Below are positions 59,575 through 64,000 of a stretch of 64,000 nt of DNA, piece after piece. This DNA is from Simplicispira psychrophila DSM 11588. GTDB lineage: Bacteria; Pseudomonadota; Gammaproteobacteria; Burkholderiales; Burkholderiaceae_C. Made by a program: the position numbers and the translations under genes. Each line of letters opens with the position of its first letter. Positions within the stretch are counted from its first letter, which is position 1. The stretch covers positions 1 through 64,000 of the forward strand of contig NZ_JHYS01000013.1 in assembly GCF_000688255.1 (NCBI RefSeq). Reading direction: 5' to 3'. The notes below the pieces were generated by a model. It had not been told where the DNA came from and ran no database searches. It worked only from the letters and a program-made list of their open reading frames with translations.

Positions 59575-61383
59575 ATGACAACAGGAGGCGGCGTGCAACA
59601 ACCCCCATTGAAAAACGAACAGCAATTTGATGTGATCGTCGTCGGGACGGGGGCCGGTGCGTTGCTGGCCGCCATCCGCGCCAGCGACGCCGGACTCAAG
59701 ACCCTGGTGGTCGAAAAGACCGCGCTGGTGGGCGGTACGTCCGCCATCTCGGGCGGCGGCATCTGGATTCCAGACAACCACGACATGCCCAAGGCCGGCT
59801 TGAAAGACAGCGTCGATGTGGCCTTTGGTTACGTCAAGGCCTGCGCCAAAGGCCTGGCCAGCGACGACCGGGTGCTGGCCTATGTTGAGACGGCGCGCCA
59901 CATGGCGCGCTATCTGGGAGAGATTGGCGTGCCTTATCGCTGCATCCCGCTCTATTCGGATTACTACCCGCACATCCAGGGCGCTATGCCCGGTGGCCGC
60001 ACCATGGATCCGCTCGAATTCAATGCCGCCAAGCTGGGGCTGGAGGGCCTGGCGCTGCTGCGCCCGACCAACCCGGGGCAGCTGATTCTGGGCCGCATGA
60101 ATATCAACGCCTTCCAGGCGCGCACCATGCTGGCGCGTGAGAAAAAGGCCAAGTGGATGCTGATGGGCATCATGGCGCGCTATTTTCTGGACTACCCGTG
60201 GCGCAGCAAGAGCAAGCGCGACCGGCGCCTGACCGGTGGCCAAGCGCTGGTCGGCGGGCTGCTGACGGCGCTGCGCCAACGCAACATTGCGCTGTGGCTG
60301 AATACGCCGATGGAGTCGCTGGTCACTACAGGGGGCCGCGTCACCGGTATCGTGGTGCAAAAGGACGGCCAGTCGCTGCGCCTGCAGGCGCGCAAGGGTG
60401 TGATCCTGGGCGCCGGTGGCTTCGAGCGCAATCAGGCGATGCGCGAGCAATACCTGCCCAAGCCGACCGACCAGGCGTGGACGGCCACCCCCCCCGGCGG
60501 CAACACCGGCGACACCATTCTGGCCGGCGCCGTTGTCGGCGGCCAGTTGCACCTGATGGCGCACACCTGGGGCGTGCCGACGCTGGAAGTGCCCAAGGAA
60601 GAAAAATTTCGCCCGCTGTTTGTCGAGCGCTCCATGCCCGGCTGCATGGTGGTGAATGCGCGCGGCGAGCGCTTTTTGAACGAATCCGGGCCGTACCCCG
60701 AATTCCAGCAGGCGATGTATGCCAACCACGCCCAGACCGGCGGCGCCATTCCGGCCTGGATCGTGTTTGACGCCACCTTCCGCGCCAACTATCCCATCGG
60801 CCCCTTGATGCCCGGCTCGGCCGTGCCCGACAGCCGGATGCGCAAGAGCTGGTTGAACAGCGTGTACTGGAAGGGCGAAACGCTGCAAGAACTGGCAGCA
60901 AATATTGGCGTCGATCCGGCTGGCCTGGTAGCCAGTGCAGCGCGTATGACCGAGTTTGCGCGCACTGGCAAAGACTTGGAGTTTGACCGCGGCGGCAACG
61001 TGTTTGACCGCTACTACGGCGATGTCAACGTCCATCCCAATCCGAACCTTGCGCCCATCCAAAAAGGCCCGTTCTACGCCATGAAGCTGCTGCCCGGTGA
61101 TATTGGCACCAAGGGGGGGCTGCTGACCGACCGCGACGCGCGCGTGCTCGACGGCGCCGGCAACGTGATCGACGGCCTGTACTGCATCGGTAACAACTCG
61201 GCCTCGGTGATGGGCCCGGCCTACCCCGGCGCCGGCTCGACGCTGGGCCCGGCCATGACCTTTGGCTACCGCGCCATTGCCGCCATGCAGGGCCAACCTA
61301 TCGCGTTGGAGCGCACCGACTTGCTGGCAGATGCTGCGCCAGCGCCCGCAGCAGCGGTGCAGCGGCAAGGACAAGTGGCATGA
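59575..61383 (+). CDS. tesH: 3-ketosteroid delta1-dehydrogenase
   Basis: A 602-residue FAD-dependent KstD that introduces the 1,2-double bond of ring A. The FAD motif is GTGAGA at 24-29. Near the C-terminus, YPGAGSTLGPAMTFGYRA (Tyr550, Gly554) matches the TYPGPGAT region with the catalytic Tyr487/Gly491 of the Rhodococcus enzyme. It starts 13 bases after tesA2 and overlaps tesI by four bases. In C. testosteroni TesH is the delta1 enzyme and TesI the delta4 enzyme, and the order tesA2-H-I is the same. Confidence 0.92.
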   Translation: MTTGGGVQQPPLKNEQQFDVIVVGTGAGALLAAIRASDAGLKTLVVEKTALVGGTSAISGGGIWIPDNHDMPKAGLKDSVDVAFGYVKACAKGLASDDRVLAYVETARHMARYLGEIGVPYRCIPLYSDYYPHIQGAMPGGRTMDPLEFNAAKLGLEGLALLRPTNPGQLILGRMNINAFQARTMLAREKKAKWMLMGIMARYFLDYPWRSKSKRDRRLTGGQALVGGLLTALRQRNIALWLNTPMESLVTTGGRVTGIVVQKDGQSLRLQARKGVILGAGGFERNQAMREQYLPKPTDQAWTATPPGGNTGDTILAGAVVGGQLHLMAHTWGVPTLEVPKEEKFRPLFVERSMPGCMVVNARGERFLNESGPYPEFQQAMYANHAQTGGAIPAWIVFDATFRANYPIGPLMPGSAVPDSRMRKSWLNSVYWKGETLQELAANIGVDPAGLVASAARMTEFARTGKDLEFDRGGNVFDRYYGDVNVHPNPNLAPIQKGPFYAMKLLPGDIGTKGGLLTDRDARVLDGAGNVIDGLYCIGNNSASVMGPAYPGAGSTLGPAMTFGYRAIAAMQGQPIALERTDLLADAAPAPAAAVQRQGQVA

Positions 61384-63050
61384 CGCGCCCAGCCAAGGTA
61401 TCGACGGTCACGCCGATTGCCGCAGCGCTGGAAATCGACGATGCCAACGCCATCGACTGGAGCGACAGCGCCGACGTGGTGGTCGTCGGCTGGGGTGCGG
61501 CCGGTGCCTGCGCCGCCATCGAGGCGCGCGCCACCGGCGCATCGGTGCTGGTGATTGACCGCTTTGCCGGCGGCGGTGCCAGCACGTTGTCGGGCGGTGT
61601 GGTGTATGCCGGTGGCGGCACACCGTACCAAAAGCAGGCCGGTTTTAACGACACGCCCGAGGCGATGGCCGACTACCTGCGCCACGAGGTCAACGGCGTG
61701 GTCAGCGATGCCACGTTAAAGAAGTTTTGCGACGACAGCGTTGCCAACTTGGCGTGGCTGGAAATGCACGGCGCGCGCTTTGGCGCCACCATGCCCGACT
61801 ACAAAACCTCGTACCCGCCCGAAGGCAAGTTTTTGTACTACTCCGGCAACGAAGTGGTGCCGGCCTACCAAGGCGACAAAGGCGCACCCGCGCCACGCGG
61901 ACACCGTGCCATCGCCAAAGGCCAATCGGGCGCCACGTTGTATGCCGCGCTGCAAGCGGCGACGCTGCGCGCCGGCGCGCAGCCGCTGACGCAAGCTGCC
62001 GTGCGCCGCTTGGTGCGCTTGAACGGTGCAGTGATCGGCGTCGAAGTCTGGCAACTGCCGCCCGGCGATCCGGCCACGCTGAAACACGCCCAGCTGAGCC
62101 GCGAAGTCGAGCGCTGGCGCACCTTTCGCCCCGGTAAATCGGCTGCCTTCCGGCGCGAAGCCGCCCAGATTGAGCAAGCCAAAGCCCAGCCGCGCTTTAT
62201 CCGCGCACGCCACGGCGTGGTGCTGTCCACCGGCGGCTTTATGTACAACCCCGAGATGATCCAAGAGCACGCGCCGCACACCCGGCGCGGCTGGCCGATT
62301 GGCGGCGCCGGCTGCGACGGCAGCGCGGTGCGCTTGGGCGCCACCGTCGGCGCCGTCTCGAAAGAACTGAGCAACGTCTCAGCGTGGCGTTTTATTACGC
62401 CGCCGGCCGTCTGGCCCAAGGGCGTAGTTGTCAACAGCCAAGGCGAGCGCTTTGCTAATGAGCAGCTGTATGGCGCCGCGCTCGGCTATGAGCTGGTCGA
62501 TCGCCAAGGCGGCAAGGGCTGGTTGATCATTGACGGCAAGCTGCGCTCGCAAGCGATACGCCAATGCCTGTTGGGTCGCATTTGGGCATTTCAGTCGCTG
62601 CCAGCGCTGGCGATGATGCTGTTGAGCGCCAAAAAAGCCGCCACGCCCGAGGCGTTGGCTGCGCGCATCCAAGCCAACCCGGCCAAGCTGCGTGCCAGCA
62701 TCGAGCGCGCCAGCGCCGCCGCCCGCGGTGAGCGCGAGGACGCCTTTGGCAAGTCGCCCGACATGCGCCATGACCTGTCGCGTGGGCCGTTCTACGCCAT
62801 CGACATTTCTATCGGTTCGCCGACCTTTCCGCTGGCGGTGCTGACGTTGGGTGGGCTGGTGGTGAATGAAGAAAACGGCCAAGTGTTGGACGCCGCGGGC
62901 CAGCCGATTGCCGGCCTGTTTGCCGCTGGCCGCGCTGCCATTGGGCTGCCGTCTTCGCGCTACATCAGCGGTTTATCGCTGGCCGATTGTGTGTTTTCTG
63001 GACGCCGCGCCGGTCGCGCTGCGTCCCACTCGACTGACAAGGGGAATTGA
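61380..63050 (+). CDS. tesI: 3-ketosteroid delta4(5alpha)-dehydrogenase
   Basis: A 556-residue FAD flavoprotein of the fumarate reductase/KstD superfamily. The N-terminal FAD motif VVVVGWGAAGACAAIEARA is followed by GGGASTLSGGVVYAGGGT, and the C-terminal part is RGPFYAIDISIG and the signature LPSSRYISGLSLADCVFSGRRAG. The last segment separates this group from delta1 enzymes such as TesH. The expected reaction is 4,5-dehydrogenation of 5alpha-3-ketosteroids. Translationally coupled to tesH (ATGA); the HSD gene follows after one base. Confidence 0.9.
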   Translation: MTRPAKVSTVTPIAAALEIDDANAIDWSDSADVVVVGWGAAGACAAIEARATGASVLVIDRFAGGGASTLSGGVVYAGGGTPYQKQAGFNDTPEAMADYLRHEVNGVVSDATLKKFCDDSVANLAWLEMHGARFGATMPDYKTSYPPEGKFLYYSGNEVVPAYQGDKGAPAPRGHRAIAKGQSGATLYAALQAATLRAGAQPLTQAAVRRLVRLNGAVIGVEVWQLPPGDPATLKHAQLSREVERWRTFRPGKSAAFRREAAQIEQAKAQPRFIRARHGVVLSTGGFMYNPEMIQEHAPHTRRGWPIGGAGCDGSAVRLGATVGAVSKELSNVSAWRFITPPAVWPKGVVVNSQGERFANEQLYGAALGYELVDRQGGKGWLIIDGKLRSQAIRQCLLGRIWAFQSLPALAMMLLSAKKAATPEALAARIQANPAKLRASIERASAAARGEREDAFGKSPDMRHDLSRGPFYAIDISIGSPTFPLAVLTLGGLVVNEENGQVLDAAGQPIAGLFAAGRAAIGLPSSRYISGLSLADCVFSGRRAGRAASHSTDKGN

Positions 63051-63051
63051 C

Positions 63052-63810
63052 ATGGGACGCGTACAAGACAAAGTGGCTTTGGTCACCGGCGGCGCCAGCG
63101 GCGTCGGCTATGAAACCGTCAAGCTGCTGTTGGCCGAGGGCGCCTTTGTCGCCATTACCGACATCAACGCCGCAGCCGGTGAAGCCTTTGCTGCCGAGTG
63201 CGGCGAGCGCGCCATGTTCATCCGCCACGACGTCGCCAGCGAAGCTGATTGGACAGCGGCCATTGCCGCTGTGCAGCAGCGCTTTGGCCCGCTGGACATC
63301 CTCATCAACAACGCCGGCATTTTGATTGCGGGCAGCATTGCCACCGCCACGCTGGCGCAGTTTCGCCAGCTGATGCAGGTCAACGCCGACTCGTGCTTCA
63401 TCGGTTGCCAGCAGGGCATTGCGGCGATGCAAGAGCGCGGTGGCAGCATTGTCAACATGGCCTCGGTGTCGTCGTGGTTGCCGATTGAGGGCTACGCCGG
63501 CTACAGCGCGACCAAGGCCGCCGTGGCGGCGCTGACCCGCGCCAGTGCGCTGTACTGCCGCAACAACGGCGTGCCGGTGCGCATCAACTCGGTGCACCCG
63601 GACGGCATTTACACGCCGATGATGCAAGCCTCGGCACCTGGCGTGCCGGCCAAGTTTTTGCTGTTCGACCCCAAAACCAACCCCAAAGGCCGCGCCACCC
63701 TGCCTGAGAACATCGCCAAGGTGATGTTGTTCTTGGCGTCTGACGATTCCCAGGCCATCAGCGGCGCCGAGATGCGCGCCGACAGCGCCATTTTGGGCAC
63801 TGGACTGTAA
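63052..63810 (+). CDS. 3beta/17beta-hydroxysteroid dehydrogenase
   Basis: A 252-residue SDR that oxidises 3beta- and 17beta-hydroxysteroids. It matches recalled C. testosteroni 3beta/17beta-HSD very closely: KVALVTGGASGVGYETVKLLL, FIGCQQGIAAM, NMASVSSWLPIEGYAGYSATKAAV with catalytic Ser, Tyr and Lys, NSVHPDGIYTPMMQAS, and an end of SAILGTGL. ATG 63052 is preferred; a longer frame into tesI is rejected. It is the last gene of the tesA2-H-I operon. Confidence 0.94.
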   Translation: MGRVQDKVALVTGGASGVGYETVKLLLAEGAFVAITDINAAAGEAFAAECGERAMFIRHDVASEADWTAAIAAVQQRFGPLDILINNAGILIAGSIATATLAQFRQLMQVNADSCFIGCQQGIAAMQERGGSIVNMASVSSWLPIEGYAGYSATKAAVAALTRASALYCRNNGVPVRINSVHPDGIYTPMMQASAPGVPAKFLLFDPKTNPKGRATLPENIAKVMLFLASDDSQAISGAEMRADSAILGTGL

Positions 63811-63816
63811 AAATAC

Positions 63817-63880
63817 AGTCAAATTGGCCTCTAGCCCTTTAAATACGTGCGCTACTAGCTATTAATTTGATAGTTTAATA
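63817..63880 (-). repeat. Dispersed palindromic repeat, copy 9
   Basis: Contains GGCCTCTAGCCCTTTAAATA then CGTGCGCTACTAGCTATTAA, the reverse orientation of copies 3 and 5. It lies between the HSD and kshB-like genes. Confidence 0.8.
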
Positions 63881-63922
63881 GCTGGTTGAGTGCACTGCAG
63901 TTAGTCCCCCAAGGAGTTACCC

Positions 63923-64000
63923 ATGAGCCGATACCATGCGTTGCGCGTGCGCGCGGTGGTGGACGAGACCCACGACACCAAGTCCTTGGTGTTCGAGGTG
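63923..64000 (+). CDS. kshB: Start of ferredoxin-reductase-type protein, probable KshB
   Basis: Only 26 codons lie in the window: MSRYHALRVRAVVDETHDTK then SLVFEV. This is the usual start of KshB/PaaE-type reductases with an FAD domain, NAD domain and plant-type 2Fe-2S ferredoxin, which pass electrons to KshA. An AAGGAG ribosome site precedes ATG 63923. The rest is outside the window, so the call depends on a short segment plus context (KshA at 6972, no other reductase seen). Confidence 0.6.
   Translation, partial: MSRYHALRVRAVVDETHDTKSLVFEV

Noticed and set aside
1-64000. CRISPR arrays, tRNA or rRNA genes, integrases
   Set aside because: No regularly spaced repeats, no cloverleaf-like GTTCRA-containing segments and no integrase-like protein were recognised. 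Only eyes were used, so a tRNA scan would be needed to exclude small RNA genes.

Overview
The window is about 64 kb of GC-rich, densely coding DNA. Gene order, protein similarity and repeat types point to a betaproteobacterium of the Comamonadaceae; the genus cannot be fixed from this window. Almost all of it is a steroid and bile-acid catabolic mega-cluster of the Comamonas testosteroni tes/scd type, with equivalents of the actinobacterial ksh, hsa, ipd and chs genes. The closest calls rest on residue-level matches recalled from C. testosteroni steroid delta5-isomerase (Tyr14/Asp38/Asp99), 3alpha-HSD (HsdA) and 3beta/17beta-HSD, and on recalled EchA20 from Mycobacterium.

Layout. 1-1.7 kb: etfB (5' end missing) and etfA, electron acceptors for acyl-CoA dehydrogenases. 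1.9-19.8 kb: nuclear modification genes, namely short-chain dehydrogenases (SDRs), an aldehyde dehydrogenase, two MFS carriers, a KshA-like Rieske oxygenase, an EthD-type protein, a GMC oxidoreductase, ksi and hsdA, a SnoaL-like protein and an old-yellow-enzyme reductase. 20-21 kb: a DUF4142 gene and a dead IS5-type transposase fragment. 21.1-35.8 kb: tesB, then the C/D-ring (HIP) degradation genes ipdA, ipdB, an enoyl-CoA hydratase, ipdC, echA20, two pairs of acyl-CoA dehydrogenases, thiolases, ipdF and a MaoC hydratase. 36-37 kb: a LuxR-type regulator, probable tesR. 37.3-46.1 kb: a defence island inserted in the cluster, with type I restriction-modification genes hsdM/S/R enclosing a YhcG/DUF1016 remnant, a HepT-MntA pair and a Fic gene. 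46.1-52 kb: RND and YCF48 genes, then an Ltp2-like aldolase and a DUF35-MaoC protein for side-chain removal. 52-53.2 kb: decayed SDR and MFS genes and a small secreted ORF. 53.4-64 kb: tesG-F-E-D-A1 on the minus strand, diverging from tesA2-tesH-tesI, a 3beta/17beta-HSD and the start of a kshB-like reductase.

How it works together. HSDs and KSI make 3-keto-4-ene steroids. TesH/TesI desaturate ring A, and KshA with KshB 9alpha-hydroxylates, opening ring B. TesA1A2 hydroxylates the aromatised A ring, TesB cleaves it, and TesD-E-F-G process the products. The ipd/ech/acad/thiolase operon degrades the remaining C/D rings as CoA thioesters. The Ltp2/DUF35-MaoC pair would shorten a C-17 side chain.

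Two observations stand out. (1) A 20-bp imperfect palindrome, consensus about CATMGTC-N6-GACGATG, lies upstream of at least eight catabolic transcription units and not upstream of the defence genes. It is a candidate operator for the pathway regulator, possibly the LuxR protein in this window. (2) All three structural genes of the type I restriction system carry in-frame insertions of three different dispersed repeats. In hsdS the insertion is a 103-bp paired REP element that joins the complete MntA nucleotidyltransferase and HsdS into one open reading frame.
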